A stretch of 64,000 nt of DNA from Nitrospirota bacterium (GCA_016234115.1 JACRHD010000025.1:1-64000), one strand, 5' to 3'. Shown: positions 43,696 to 54,444, counted from the first letter of the stretch. Made by a program: numbers and translations. Notes: generated from the sequence alone by a model not told the origin.

Positions 43696-45462
43696 TTAAA
43701 GATATTTCTGAGCAATGTCTGCTTTTTCCGGTTCAATCACCGTCTCCTGTCCCCTGAACTGAAGCTCGTACAGCTTCTGATAAGTACCGCCGCGCGCCTG
43801 GAGCTCGGCGTGCGTGCCGGTTTCGATAATACTGCCCTTTTCCATGACGACTATCCTGTCGGCCTTTCTGACAGTAGAAAGCCTGTGCGCAATCACAATC
43901 GTGGTCCTGCTCTTCATCAACCCTTCGAGGGCGTTCTGTATCATCATCTCGGATGAGGTGTCCAGTGAAGACGTCGCTTCATCCAGGACAAGTATCGGAG
44001 GGTTTTTCAGGATGGCGCGGGCAATGGAGATCCTCTGTCTCTGTCCTCCGGAGAGCCTGAGCCCCCTCTCTCCGATGACTGTCTCGTAACCTTCGGGGAA
44101 CTCCATAATGAAGTCGTGCGCGTACGCGGCCTTTGCCGCTTCAATCACCTGTTCAGCCGTGGCGCGGCGGCTGCCGAACCTGATATTTTCCATAAGGGTG
44201 TCATTAAAGAGGATCACGTCCTGGCTTACAAGTCCCAGCAGGGACCTCAGGGACTTCAGCGCAGCGTCGGAGATGTCGGCGCCGTCAATCAGTATCCGGC
44301 CCTCATCGGGTATGTAAAACCTCGGGAGCATGCTGATGAGGGTCGTTTTACCGCCGCCGCTCATGCCTACCACCGCCACCAGTTCCCCTTTTTTTATGGA
44401 AAGACTGACCTCGTTCAGGGCCCTGCTGCGTGAAGAAGGGTATGAAAATGAAACGCGGTCGAACCGTATCTCGCTGCGGAATTCCCCTATCTCGCGATGC
44501 CCGTCTTTTTCCGTGCTTATGGAAAGCACTTCCATTATCCTCTGGACCGGGGCGTGCGCCTTCTGTATCCCGGCGTTGACCTTGGCAAGCCTCCTTGCCG
44601 GGGTGAACAGAAGGATGATCGCCGTCAGGAAAGAGAAGAAATCTCCGATGGTAATGGCGCCGGCAACGATTAATTTCCCCCCATACCAAAGAACAAACGC
44701 GATACCCAGCCCTGTCACGACCTCCATCATCAGGCCCACAAGCTCCGTGACCCTGACGGAACGCATATTCTCGCGGTAGTAGTCCCTGTTGTTCTTTTTG
44801 AAGTGCTCCAGTTTCATCTGCTCCCTGCTGAAGGCCTTGATTATCCTGACCCCGGTAAAGCTTTCCTGGAGTATTTCGGTGATCACGGATATATTCTGCT
44901 GGGCGCGTTTGCTTATCTGCTTGAGGTTTTTTCCGAGTCTCGCGGCGCCGTAAAAGGCCCCTGGAAGCACCACTATGGCTATCAGCGCGAGGTCCCATCT
45001 GCGCCAGAAGGCCACAGCGGCCAGGGAAATGATAGTAGCGCTTTCTATCAGCAGGTCTTTCAATGTCAGTGAGATAACCGAATCGAGCGCATTGGCGTCG
45101 TTTATGACCTTCGATATCAGGGCGCCGCTTGAGGACTTGCTGAAAAAACCGACCGGCAGATGCATGATATGATCGTAAAGCCTGTTTCTGAGGTCCATGA
45201 CCATCTTCTGGGAGGCCGATCTCATCAGGTACTCATGGATGAACGTGAAGACGCCCCTGAACGTGAAGATCAGTATGATGGCGACCGGCAGGAGTATCAT
45301 CATACTGAAGTTCTTCTGTATCAGGACATCGTCCAGGGCGGGCTTTACCAGCCACGCAATGGCGGCGTTTATCCCTGAGACTATAAGGCTTATGACGCCC
45401 GCAAGGACCACCCTCTTCCAGAAGGGTCTTACGAGGCTCAGCAGGGTCCTGAAGTCTTTCAT
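43696..45462 (-). CDS. msbA: MsbA-like lipid A/LPS flippase ABC transporter
   Basis: A 588-aa half transporter with six membrane spans (residues about 15-310) and a nucleotide-binding domain: Walker A VGMSGGGKTT, Q loop LGLVSQDVILFND, signature LSGGQRQRISIARA, Walker B ILVLDEATSSLD, and IAHRLSTV. It would flip lipid A-core to the periplasmic face. CTGGAGAG precedes the ATG. It heads the minus-strand LPS core group, which fits the role. Confidence 0.94.
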   Translation of the reverse strand: MKDFRTLLSLVRPFWKRVVLAGVISLIVSGINAAIAWLVKPALDDVLIQKNFSMMILLPVAIILIFTFRGVFTFIHEYLMRSASQKMVMDLRNRLYDHIMHLPVGFFSKSSSGALISKVINDANALDSVISLTLKDLLIESATIISLAAVAFWRRWDLALIAIVVLPGAFYGAARLGKNLKQISKRAQQNISVITEILQESFTGVRIIKAFSREQMKLEHFKKNNRDYYRENMRSVRVTELVGLMMEVVTGLGIAFVLWYGGKLIVAGAITIGDFFSFLTAIILLFTPARRLAKVNAGIQKAHAPVQRIMEVLSISTEKDGHREIGEFRSEIRFDRVSFSYPSSRSRALNEVSLSIKKGELVAVVGMSGGGKTTLISMLPRFYIPDEGRILIDGADISDAALKSLRSLLGLVSQDVILFNDTLMENIRFGSRRATAEQVIEAAKAAYAHDFIMEFPEGYETVIGERGLRLSGGQRQRISIARAILKNPPILVLDEATSSLDTSSEMMIQNALEGLMKSRTTIVIAHRLSTVRKADRIVVMEKGSIIETGTHAELQARGGTYQKLYELQFRGQETVIEPEKADIAQKYL

Positions 45463-45489
45463 TTAGTTTTCTCTCCAGTGAGCAATGGT

Positions 45490-45585
45490 CCCCCCCTTTG
45501 AAAAAGGGGGGTGAGGGGGGATTTTTTGATAAGAAATAAATTTATTACAAAATCTCCCCTGACCCCTCTTTTCCAAAGAGGGGGA
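45490..45585. repeat. C-rich palindromic repeat, paired form
   Basis: CCCCCCTTTGAAAAAGGGGG plus GTGAGGGGGG faces TCCCCTGACCCCTCTTTTCC then AAAGAGGGGG. The two units are separated by an AT-rich spacer (ATAAGAAATAAATTTATT). It lies between the divergent msbA and UDP-sugar epimerase genes. Confidence 0.85.
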
Positions 45586-45718
45586 TAAGTTGCACCAGTA
45601 ACTGAATGGACACCTATGGTTAGAAATTCCGTTTGTATTTGGTTTTTTCAGTATTGTATTATAACAAATTGCTTTCTATAAGCCACATCTATCCATAACA
45701 CATGAAACAGGAGGATTA

Positions 45719-46720
45719 ATGAGGTTCAAATTTCCAGACAGCCGCATAAAAACAATCGTCGTCACGGGCTGCGCAGGCTTCATAGGGTGGAAGGTCGCAC
45801 GGACGCTCCTCGATATGAAAAAGAAGGTCATAGGCATCGACAATATCAATGATTACTACGACCCGGCATTAAAACACTGGAGGCTTAAGACATTAAAGAG
45901 CAGCCCGGACTTCAGTTTCCACAAGATAGACATCGCGGATTACAAGAAACTGAAAAAGGTATTTCAGGAAAATAAGGCGGACGCGGTCATAAATCTCGCT
46001 GCAAGGGCGGGAGTTCGGGCCTCGGTCGAAGACCCCTGGGTCTATCTTGACACGAATACGAAAGGGACGCTGAACCTCCTCGAATGCTGCAAGGACCATA
46101 AAGTGAAAAAATTGGTCCTCGCGTCCACTTCAAGCCTTTATGCGTCGCTGGATATGCCGTTCAAAGAGACTTCAAAGACTGATACTCCGCTGGCGCCGTA
46201 CTCTGCCACGAAGAAGGGGGCCGAGACGCTGTGCTATGCCTACCATTACCTTTACGGTCTCGATATAACGGTCCTCAGGTATTTCACTGTATACGGGCCC
46301 GCGGGCAGGCCCGACATGAGCATCTTCAAATTCGTCAAAAATATGGATGCGGGCAAACCCATTCCTCTTTTTGGAGACGGGACGCAGACACGCGATTTTA
46401 CCTATATAGACGACATAGCTGACGGAACGATACGTGCGCTGAAACCCGTCGGTTATGAAATTATAAACCTCGGCAGCGACCATCCTGTTCAGTTGAATTA
46501 TGTGATCGGACTTCTCGAAAAATATTTAGGCAAAAAGGCCAAAATTAAAAGGTTCAAGCTCCATCCTGCCGACGTGACTGCTACATGGGCGAATATAGAC
46601 AAAGCGGAAAAGATGTTGGGCTGGAGGCCCGGGATGCCCCTTGAGCAGGGGGTTGAAAACACGGTCAGATGGTTTGTGGAGAACAAGAAGTTTCTGAAGG
46701 GCCTGAAGTGGAAGGACTAA
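45719..46720 (+). CDS. UDP-glucuronate 4-epimerase-like extended SDR
   Basis: A 333-aa extended SDR. VTGCAGFIGWKVA is the NAD site, IDNINDYYDPALK matches the GlcA epimerase style, STSSLYA carries the catalytic serine, and YSATKKGAE is YxxxK. DFTYIDDIADGTIRAL and WANIDKAEKMLGWRP complete the family pattern. It likely interconverts UDP-GlcA and UDP-GalA or related sugars for LPS or capsule. CAGGAGG precedes the ATG. It is a single-gene unit. Confidence 0.9.
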   Translation: MRFKFPDSRIKTIVVTGCAGFIGWKVARTLLDMKKKVIGIDNINDYYDPALKHWRLKTLKSSPDFSFHKIDIADYKKLKKVFQENKADAVINLAARAGVRASVEDPWVYLDTNTKGTLNLLECCKDHKVKKLVLASTSSLYASLDMPFKETSKTDTPLAPYSATKKGAETLCYAYHYLYGLDITVLRYFTVYGPAGRPDMSIFKFVKNMDAGKPIPLFGDGTQTRDFTYIDDIADGTIRALKPVGYEIINLGSDHPVQLNYVIGLLEKYLGKKAKIKRFKLHPADVTATWANIDKAEKMLGWRPGMPLEQGVENTVRWFVENKKFLKGLKWKD

Positions 46721-46810
46721 TTAAGTAGCAAGTAGTTAGTAGTAAGTAGCCAAGGGGAAAGGTTTCCTATAGTTTATCCCTTAACTACTGACTACTTGCT
46801 ACTTACTACC
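46721..46810. repeat. Inverted heptamer array (AAGTAGT/AAGTAGC type)
   Basis: AAGTAGC, AAGTAGT and TAGTAGT units at 46723-46750 face GACTACT, TGCTACT and TACTACC units at 46790-46810. The distal arm encodes the last residues and the TAG stop of the TIGR01777 SDR gene (GSK then stop). It sits between two convergent genes and could act as a bidirectional terminator. Confidence 0.8.
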
Positions 46811-47821
46811 GGTTTTTTTGTATATCGCCTTCAGCGTTTCGTTGATGTCAGTATACTTGAACCTGTACCCTGTCTTCAATATCTTTTCGGGCAGGACGCG
46901 CTGGCCGGTCAGGAGCACGTGTCCGAATTCTCCGAGGGTAAATTCAACCATGAAGGCGGGGACCGCGAAGTACGTGGGTTTGTTGAGGGTCTTGCCGAGC
47001 GCAAGGGTGAACTCTTTGTTCGTGACCGGGTTGGGGGCGGTAGCGTTCACCGGGCCGGAGATTTCTTCATGTTCGAGCGCGAATTTTATAATGCCGACTA
47101 CATCGTCGCGGTGTATCCAGGAGAACCACTGTTTCCCGCTCCCTATCGGGCCGCCGAAGGAAAGTTTGAAAGGGATCACTATATGCGGAAGCATGCCTCC
47201 GTCCGCTTCAAGCACGGCGCCGAAACGCGTTATAACAACGCGGACACCATATGCCCGTGCAGCTAATGCCTCAGCCTCCCACTTAAGACATACCCCGGCA
47301 AGAAAATCAGACCCCGGCGGGGAATCCTCTGTGATAAGTTCATCACTGCGCGCCCCGTAATATCCGACTGCGGAGGCGTTGATAAGGACTCTGGGTAATC
47401 CTCCTCTGTCTTTTTTCAAAATCTCCCCTTCCCCCTCTTTTCCAAAGAGGGGAATCTTAGAAGTCTCCCCCGTTAGCAAAGGGGGATTGAGGGGGATTTG
47501 TTTTATCGACTCTACCAGTGCGTGTGTGGTGACTACGCGGCTTGAAAGGATGCGTTGCTTCTTGTCCGCTGTCCAGCGTCCGGGAGCGATCTGCTCCCCT
47601 GCGAGGTTGATGACGGCGTGAAATTTTGAAATTACATCCGGAGGAATAAGTCCGGGCGGGTTCCACGTCATAACCCCCCCTTGCCCCCCCTTATCCAAGG
47701 GGGGGCAAGGGGGGTTAGTCTTCTGCCTTGTGGTAACGACAACGGTATGTCCGGAATTCCGCAGCTCACGGCTTAATGCCGAGCCTATAAAGCCTGTGCC
47801 GCCTATGATAAGGATATTCAT
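46799..47821 (-). CDS. TIGR01777/SDR39U1 epimerase with two repeat-derived insertions
   Basis: A 340-aa atypical SDR (YfcH family). It starts NILIIGGTGFIGSALSREL, continues with VINLAGEQIAPGRWT and INASAVGYYG, and ends with the DUF1731-type tail (PAFMVEFTLGEFGHVLLTGQ). The family is usually about 300 residues. The excess comes from residues 35-49 (TNPPCPPLDKGGQGG) and about 109-141 (LNPPLLTGETSKIPLFGKEG and on), both translations of the C-rich repeat. They sit in loops after the second strand and before the catalytic-serine strand, so the fold may survive. Substrate unknown. Confidence 0.9.
   Translation of the reverse strand: MNILIIGGTGFIGSALSRELRNSGHTVVVTTRQKTNPPCPPLDKGGQGGVMTWNPPGLIPPDVISKFHAVINLAGEQIAPGRWTADKKQRILSSRVVTTHALVESIKQIPLNPPLLTGETSKIPLFGKEGEGEILKKDRGGLPRVLINASAVGYYGARSDELITEDSPPGSDFLAGVCLKWEAEALAARAYGVRVVITRFGAVLEADGGMLPHIVIPFKLSFGGPIGSGKQWFSWIHRDDVVGIIKFALEHEEISGPVNATAPNPVTNKEFTLALGKTLNKPTYFAVPAFMVEFTLGEFGHVLLTGQRVLPEKILKTGYRFKYTDINETLKAIYKKTGSK
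47399..47497. repeat. C-rich repeat inserted in frame in the SDR gene (copy 1)
   Basis: TCCCCTTCCCCCTCTTTTCC then AAAGAGGGGA, and CCCCCGTTAGCAAAGGGGG next to it, form the paired C-rich unit seen between genes elsewhere. The frame stays open, adding about 33 codons. Confidence 0.85.
47675..47719. repeat. C-rich repeat inserted in frame in the SDR gene (copy 2)
   Basis: CCCCCCTTGCCCCCCCTTAT followed by CCAAGGGGGGGCAAGGGGGG is a near-perfect palindrome. It adds about 15 codons near the N-terminus. Confidence 0.88.
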
Positions 47822-47884
47822 AGGATAATTATATCAGATGGTTTTATCCCCTTTTTGGAAAAGACCAACAGTAGGTGACTTAAG

Positions 47885-47960
47885 CAGGGGTCAGGGGAGT
47901 TATTCGGTAAATTATTTTATTACAGAATCCCCCTTCATCCCCCTTTTTCAAAGGGGGAAT
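47885..47960. repeat. C-rich palindromic repeat, paired form
   Basis: AGGGGTCAGGGGAG, a TTATTCGGTAAATTATTTTA spacer, then CCCCCTTCATCCCCCTTTTT followed by CAAAGGGGG. It lies between the SDR and tgt genes. Confidence 0.8.
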
Positions 47961-47964
47961 AAAG

Positions 47965-49200
<1,236 letters not shown>

Positions 49201-49304
49201 CTATTCCCGCAGGCTGAGTTATTACTAAAGCGTTCATAAATAAAGACACATGAAGTTACGTCATGCGCGAAGTTCTTAATCGGGCATCCAGTTCTTTTAA
49301 TTCT

Positions 49305-49340
49305 CTCTGGCTTCCCGCTTACTGCCTGCGGGAATGACGA
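49305..49340. repeat. REP-like palindrome
   Basis: CTCTGGCTTCCCGCTTACTG then CCTGCGGGAATGAC, a single unit of the dispersed CCCGC/GCGGG family. It lies between tgt and the hepT gene. Confidence 0.75.
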
Positions 49341-49345
49341 GCTAT

Positions 49346-49765
49346 TTACAGGTTATACTTGGAAACTATAGCCTTACAGAACTTATCGAAATCGGAAAGG
49401 TGCTTTTTCCAGACAGTATGGACAATCTTCATATCCGTCTTTTCGTATTCATGAACTATCTGGTTCCTGAATCCAACCATCTGAATCATCTTTGCTGCAA
49501 GAGGTCTCGTGATGATTTTATTATCTGCGAGTATTTCAAATATATTCGCCTGCGTTGTCGGAGCATCCCAGCCGGAGTCACTGATAATATGAGCGCCGAT
49601 GTCGATGCATGCCTGTACGAGCTGAATCAGATTGAAAAGGACGATGCTTTGCAAGTCTTTGTCTTTTGAAAACCGTTCAACGCCCGGATCTTTTCTCTGA
49701 CGAATCTGTGTAAAGTAAGTTTCGATCCGTTCCAGTTTCTTGCTGACAAGTGTTTTATCTACCAA
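49346..49765 (-). CDS. hepT: HepT-type HEPN ribonuclease toxin
   Basis: A 139-aa helical protein of the DUF86/HepT family. The active site RX4HxY is intact as RNQIVHEY near residue 113. LIQLVQACIDIGAHII and LAAKMIQMVGFRNQ are typical. The TTG at 49765 is chosen since AGGAGG lies just before it; the longer ATG frame to 49792 would extend the overlap with mntA from 11 to 38 bp. HepT cleaves RNA and is neutralised by MntA through AMP transfer to the tyrosine of HxY. It forms a pair with the gene upstream. Confidence 0.9.
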   Translation of the reverse strand: MVDKTLVSKKLERIETYFTQIRQRKDPGVERFSKDKDLQSIVLFNLIQLVQACIDIGAHIISDSGWDAPTTQANIFEILADNKIITRPLAAKMIQMVGFRNQIVHEYEKTDMKIVHTVWKKHLSDFDKFCKAIVSKYNL

Positions 49766-50183
49766 CTGCCGCCCTCCTGAAGCGGTTTGCAACAGCCTTG
49801 TTGAAAATATCTTCTATAGGCTTGAAGTCGAGATACTCGATAATCGCCTGTGTAGTAAATCTCACCCTTAATCGCCTGTTCCTGTCAAAGAGTATCTTCC
49901 CGGTTTTGATGACCCGGTGTTTGAGGTAAGGGGAGGCGGCGTTCAGGACGGCAATGTCCACTGGGCGCAAAGAGAATGCCGGGGATGCTTTATAGTAGAT
50001 GCTTTTCAATCGTTCAAAGTTTTTTCTTTGCAGCTTCTTTTCGTCGATGAGCACCGCTATATCGATATCGCTTTCCGGCAAGGCCCTGCCTTCAACGATA
50101 CTGCCGAACAGGTATAATGCAGAGACCTCTTTTCTGCCTTTAAAATAGCTTATGATCCTCTTTATATCATCGCCGGTTTGCAT
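49755..50183 (-). CDS. mntA: MntA-type nucleotidyltransferase antitoxin
   Basis: A 142-aa minimal nucleotidyltransferase. LFGSIVEGRALPESDIDIAV is the GSX10DXD active site, with a third acidic position in RPVDIAVLN. In characterised pairs MntA AMPylates HepT to block its RNase. It overlaps hepT. TATAAT lies at 50194-50189 with only five bases to the ATG and no Shine-Dalgarno, which suggests leaderless translation. This is TA module 1. Confidence 0.9.
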   Translation of the reverse strand: MQTGDDIKRIISYFKGRKEVSALYLFGSIVEGRALPESDIDIAVLIDEKKLQRKNFERLKSIYYKASPAFSLRPVDIAVLNAASPYLKHRVIKTGKILFDRNRRLRVRFTTQAIIEYLDFKPIEDIFNKAVANRFRRAAVGR

Positions 50184-50188
50184 GGAAG

Positions 50189-50194
50189 ATTATA
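50189..50194 (-). promoter_or_regulatory. -10 box adjacent to the mntA start
   Basis: TATAAT on the minus strand ends five bases before the mntA ATG. No clear -35 is seen at 17 bp. Transcription would start at or within the ATG. Confidence 0.4.
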
Positions 50195-50302
50195 GCATAT
50201 CGCGGGGACACCATATCCCGATGCTGCTGTCCTCTTCGCTGTCAGGAAGTTAAAGAAATTGAAATTCGTAAATGGAGGCGCTTCTCAACATTCGGAATAT
50301 AG

Positions 50303-50308
50303 TATAAT
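50303..50308 (+). promoter_or_regulatory. -10 box just upstream of the plus-strand HEPN gene
   Basis: TATAAT at 50303-50308 lies 13 bases before the ATG at 50322, giving a leader of only about seven bases. No Shine-Dalgarno and no good -35 are present. It mirrors the arrangement at mntA. Confidence 0.4.
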
Positions 50309-50321
50309 TAAAAATTAATTT

Positions 50322-50744
50322 ATGAACCGTGAACAAATAAATACAGACAAAAGAAACATCAAATTGGCGGAAGAATGGTTTGCTCAGGCCGGCTATGATT
50401 TCAAGACTGCTGAGGCAATGTTTAATGCGAGAAGGTACATCTACACTGTTTTCATGTGCCATTTATCTATTGAAAAAGCACTTAAGGGATTATTAACTCA
50501 AAGACTTAACAATACCCCTCCGAAGGTGCATAATCTTATTTATTTAATTGAAAGAACGGGGATAACGCCGCCTGAAAATTTAATGGAATTTGTTATACAG
50601 TTAAACAAGGTCAGCGTACCCACTCGTTATCCTGAAGAATTAAAAGTCCTTATCAAGGATTATAGCAGGCAGAGAACGAACGACATTCTTAAAAGTACAG
50701 GAAGGCTGCTAAGATGGCTAAAAAAAGAATTAAAGAAGCGGTAA
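50322..50744 (+). CDS. HEPN-domain protein (second HEPN/MNT module)
   Basis: A 140-aa helical HEPN protein of the PF05168 type: LAEEWFAQAGYDFKTAEAMF start and FMCHLSIEKALKGLL core. LPS-like RX4-6H is not obvious; the C-terminus reads YPEELKVLIKDYSRQRTNDI. Such proteins pair with minimal nucleotidyltransferases. Here HEPN is first and MNT second, with a 31-bp overlap, the reverse of module 1 order on the other strand. It is a toxin-antitoxin or a nucleotide-transfer regulator; which is unclear because the RNase motif is missing. Confidence 0.85.
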   Translation: MNREQINTDKRNIKLAEEWFAQAGYDFKTAEAMFNARRYIYTVFMCHLSIEKALKGLLTQRLNNTPPKVHNLIYLIERTGITPPENLMEFVIQLNKVSVPTRYPEELKVLIKDYSRQRTNDILKSTGRLLRWLKKELKKR

Positions 50745-51046
50745 CATACCTTAGAGATTTGCTGTATGAAAAAGGGCTTGAGATTAACAAGATAATCCTG
50801 TTTGGTTCTCATGCAAGGGGCAATTACACCAAAGACAGTGACATCGATATAGTTGTGATCTCAAGGAACTTCAGTGGGAAGGACACCTTTGAAAGGGCGA
50901 AAATGCTTGGGGACACGGAGTGGCGGCTGATAAAGAAATACTTATTCCCTTTTGATATCGTTACCATGTCTCCTGAAGAATTTAAAAAAGGCGTCTCGTC
51001 CGTTTCCCGGTTTGCCAGGGGCGGGAAGGTCGTTTACAGTAAGTAA
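50714..51046 (+). CDS. Minimal nucleotidyltransferase (MNT) partner of HEPN
   Basis: A 110-aa polymerase-beta-like domain. ILFGSHARGNYTKDSDIDIV is the GSX10DXD-type active site, with a further acidic residue in FPFDIVTM. The start lies 31 bp inside the HEPN gene, and AAGATGGCT gives no strong ribosome site, so coupling is likely. It is expected to modify or bind the upstream HEPN protein. Confidence 0.88.
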   Translation: MAKKRIKEAVTYLRDLLYEKGLEINKIILFGSHARGNYTKDSDIDIVVISRNFSGKDTFERAKMLGDTEWRLIKKYLFPFDIVTMSPEEFKKGVSSVSRFARGGKVVYSK

Positions 51047-51065
51047 AAGGGAATAATTGGGCGGG

Positions 51066-51335
51066 TTAGATTTCTGAAGTACAGATTTTTTCTATTTCTT
51101 CAAGCACGTCTGATAATTCAATCAGGCCGGACTCAACGATGTTATCGTTCAGATGCTTATGATGAGGAAAAGATTTAACTTCTTTTGCTGAGGGGTCAGG
51201 GGCATTATCATATCTGAAAATGACCAATGAGTCTGCCCGGTAGTTGTATGCTTAGTTGTACTTTTCGATACCGGCAGCGGTGTTCTCTATGAACTCCTTG
51301 AAATCAGCGAAGACCTCTTTTCCCTCTGCATTGGC
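51066..51335 (-). pseudogene. Broken TumE/DUF6516-like gene
   Basis: One minus-strand frame reads EVFADFKEFIENTAAGIEKYN, then a TAA, then ADSLVIFRYDNAPDPSAKEV, KSFPHHKH, and a C-terminal ELSDVLEEIEKI to a normal stop. FRYDNAP and FPHHKH are hallmarks of the TumE toxin family. The premature stop, absent N-terminus and a C-rich repeat fragment at 51334-51356 where upstream sequence should be show it is dead. No antitoxin gene is left. It sits next to two HEPN/MNT modules, suggesting a toxin-antitoxin hotspot. Confidence 0.7.
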
Positions 51336-51365
51336 AAAGGGAGGCAGGGGAGATTTTATAAGATT

Positions 51366-52829
<1,464 letters not shown>

Positions 52830-52846
52830 TTACTCCTTAAAAATAA

Positions 52847-52928
52847 GTTAAAAGTGTGAAGTAAGAAGCAGGAAGTTAAGAAAATGCATTTTTACTTCTC
52901 ACTTCTTATTTCTCAGTTCTCACTTATA
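52847..52928. repeat. Inverted heptamer array (AAGTAAG/ACTTCTT type)
   Basis: GTGAAGT, AAGAAGC and AGGAAGT units (52856-52878) face ACTTCTC, ACTTCTT, ATTTCTC and AGTTCTC units (52894-52922). It lies between the SurA-like gene and guaB and overlaps the end of the former. Confidence 0.8.
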
Positions 52929-53889
52929 ATTTGATCTCTATAAACGCCTTTTCTTTCAGACCGGCCTTCCACATGAGATATTTCGACTCAAAGGCCCTCT
53001 GGAACAGTTTTTCCTTTATCCCGTCCCTGACCTTTTCGATCCCTTCGGCTTCAACCTTTTCCTCCAGTTTTATTATATGGAGTCCTGCCGGCCCCCAGAA
53101 CGGCCTGCTGACCTCTCCGGTATTAAGGGAGAAAGCCGCGTCTTCAATCTCTTTCAGCGCGCTGCCACGGACGATATGTCCCAGGTCCCCGCCGAACTGC
53201 CTGCTCCGGTCTTCGGAGAAGTCGGAAGCGAGTTTTGAGAAGTCTTCTCCGGCGCTGATTCTCTGAATAATGTCCCGGGCCTTTGCCTCAACCGCCTCTC
53301 TGCCTGAGCCGGTCTTCGGCGCGGCAAAGAATATCTGTCTTATCCTGCGCTTCTCCCTGCTCACGAGGTCGTCTTTGTTGGCCTCATAATATTCTTCGAT
53401 CTCTCTGTCCGTGATTACGATATTGGTCCTGACCTCAAAATTGACGACCTTCGACAGAAGGATCTGCTCTCCAAGCCGGGTCCTGTATTCCTCCATATTC
53501 ATCCCCTCCGCAGTCAGGGAATTCCGGAGCGCCTCATCCGTCAGGTTAAATTTCTTTTTAATATCCTCGATGGCGCCGTCAATCTCCGCAGGGCCGATGT
53601 CCAGTCCTGTTTTCCGCGCCTCCTGGAGCTGCAGTTTCGCCTCGATGAGACTGAATACGTAATCCTTCTCAAGCCCCCTTATCGCCTCTTCCTTCCCCTT
53701 TTCCGGGATATTTTCCAGAAACCCCTTGCCCTCGAGGGCGAGCGCGCTCCGCAGTTCGCTCCAGGTTATGACCTCGTTATTTACGACCGCGGCAATGCGG
53801 TCCAGCAGGACGGCTGCGGAAGCGCCGCTGCCTGCGAAGGTCAGAATGAAGAACATTGTAATGAGAAGTGTCTTAGACTTTTTGTTCAT
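52924..53889 (-). CDS. SurA-like periplasmic peptidyl-prolyl isomerase
   Basis: A 321-aa protein with a signal peptide (KSKTLLITMFFILTFAGSG, cleavage near GASA), a SurA N-terminal chaperone domain (LLDRIAAVVNNEVITWSEL), and one parvulin domain (about residues 185-285: RRIRQIFFA, SRQFGGDLG, GLHIIKLEE). It assists outer-membrane protein folding. ATG 53889 has AAGGTGGTGT before it; an upstream ATG adds 16 cysteine-rich residues ahead of the signal and is rejected. Single parvulin domain, unlike E. coli SurA with two. Confidence 0.9.
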   Translation of the reverse strand: MNKKSKTLLITMFFILTFAGSGASAAVLLDRIAAVVNNEVITWSELRSALALEGKGFLENIPEKGKEEAIRGLEKDYVFSLIEAKLQLQEARKTGLDIGPAEIDGAIEDIKKKFNLTDEALRNSLTAEGMNMEEYRTRLGEQILLSKVVNFEVRTNIVITDREIEEYYEANKDDLVSREKRRIRQIFFAAPKTGSGREAVEAKARDIIQRISAGEDFSKLASDFSEDRSRQFGGDLGHIVRGSALKEIEDAAFSLNTGEVSRPFWGPAGLHIIKLEEKVEAEGIEKVRDGIKEKLFQRAFESKYLMWKAGLKEKAFIEIKL

Positions 53890-53937
53890 ACACCACCTTG
53901 GTCCAACGATTATATCATTGCAACAGCAGTAGTTCAA

Positions 53938-54215
53938 AATTGTTCTTTACACCGGTAAACCAGCCTGAAGTGTTTTGAACGATCTTGATCTATTTCGAAA
54001 GTGTTTCCGTTATTTAGAATAACGGTCATTATGACATGGCTGAAAGAGTGAAAGCAAGCGGTATGCCTGACAAAATCGGGAAATGAGTCCCATTCCCGAT
54101 AATTGGACGGCGCTCCTTTTAACCCGGATAATTTAAGGGGGAAGAGAATCGTCCCCCCCTCTTAGAATAAGAGGAGTTCAGGGGGGGCGGCAGCTCATAT
54201 CCACAATCAGCATGA
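53938..54215. other. Intergenic region with hairpins and a C-rich repeat
   Basis: CCGTTATTTAGAATAACGG at 54007-54025 is a perfect hairpin, and CGGGAAATGAGTCCCATTCC then CG near 54080 is another. A C-rich repeat (AAGGGGGAAGAG with CCCCCCCTCTTAGAATAAGA) lies at 54135-54190. No gene is supported. Confidence 0.5.
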
Positions 54216-54411
54216 CCCTGATTCACCATCAAAAGACAAGCCACAGAGACCACAGAGTTTTTTCTACCGGATATCAGGTGCTTATTGCGAAGAGCAAGTT
54301 TTTTTTTATAAATGCCGGGGTGTGCAGAGTTAACGCAGCTATTATGGTATTTTTTCCTGAACAACAATACTTTCTCTGTGACCTCTGTGGTCAGGTGGTG
54401 GATTTTGGATG
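54216..54411. repeat. MITE-like element, copy 2
   Basis: Begins CCTGATTCACCATCAAAAGA then CAAGCCACAGAGACCACAG and ends ACCTCTGTGGTCAGGTGGTG then GATTTTGGATG. Both ends match copy 1 at 36114-36301, which is in the opposite orientation. The 110-bp interior is unrelated to copy 1 and has no recognisable gene. Confidence 0.7.
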
Positions 54412-54417
54412 AGTTGA

Positions 54418-54444
54418 CTAAATTACGATTCTGTCGTAAATTAG
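54418..54444. promoter_or_regulatory. Palindromic operator-like site before the DUF4143 ATPase
   Basis: CTAAATTACGA-TTCTG-TCGTAAATTAG is a near-perfect interrupted palindrome ending four bases before the ATG, where a ribosome site would be expected. It could bind a dimeric regulator or fold as an RNA hairpin that controls translation. Confidence 0.45.

Noticed and set aside
54212-54412. 66-codon frame inside MITE-like copy 2
   Set aside because: It spans the element's end repeats, and copy 1 with the same ends lacks it.
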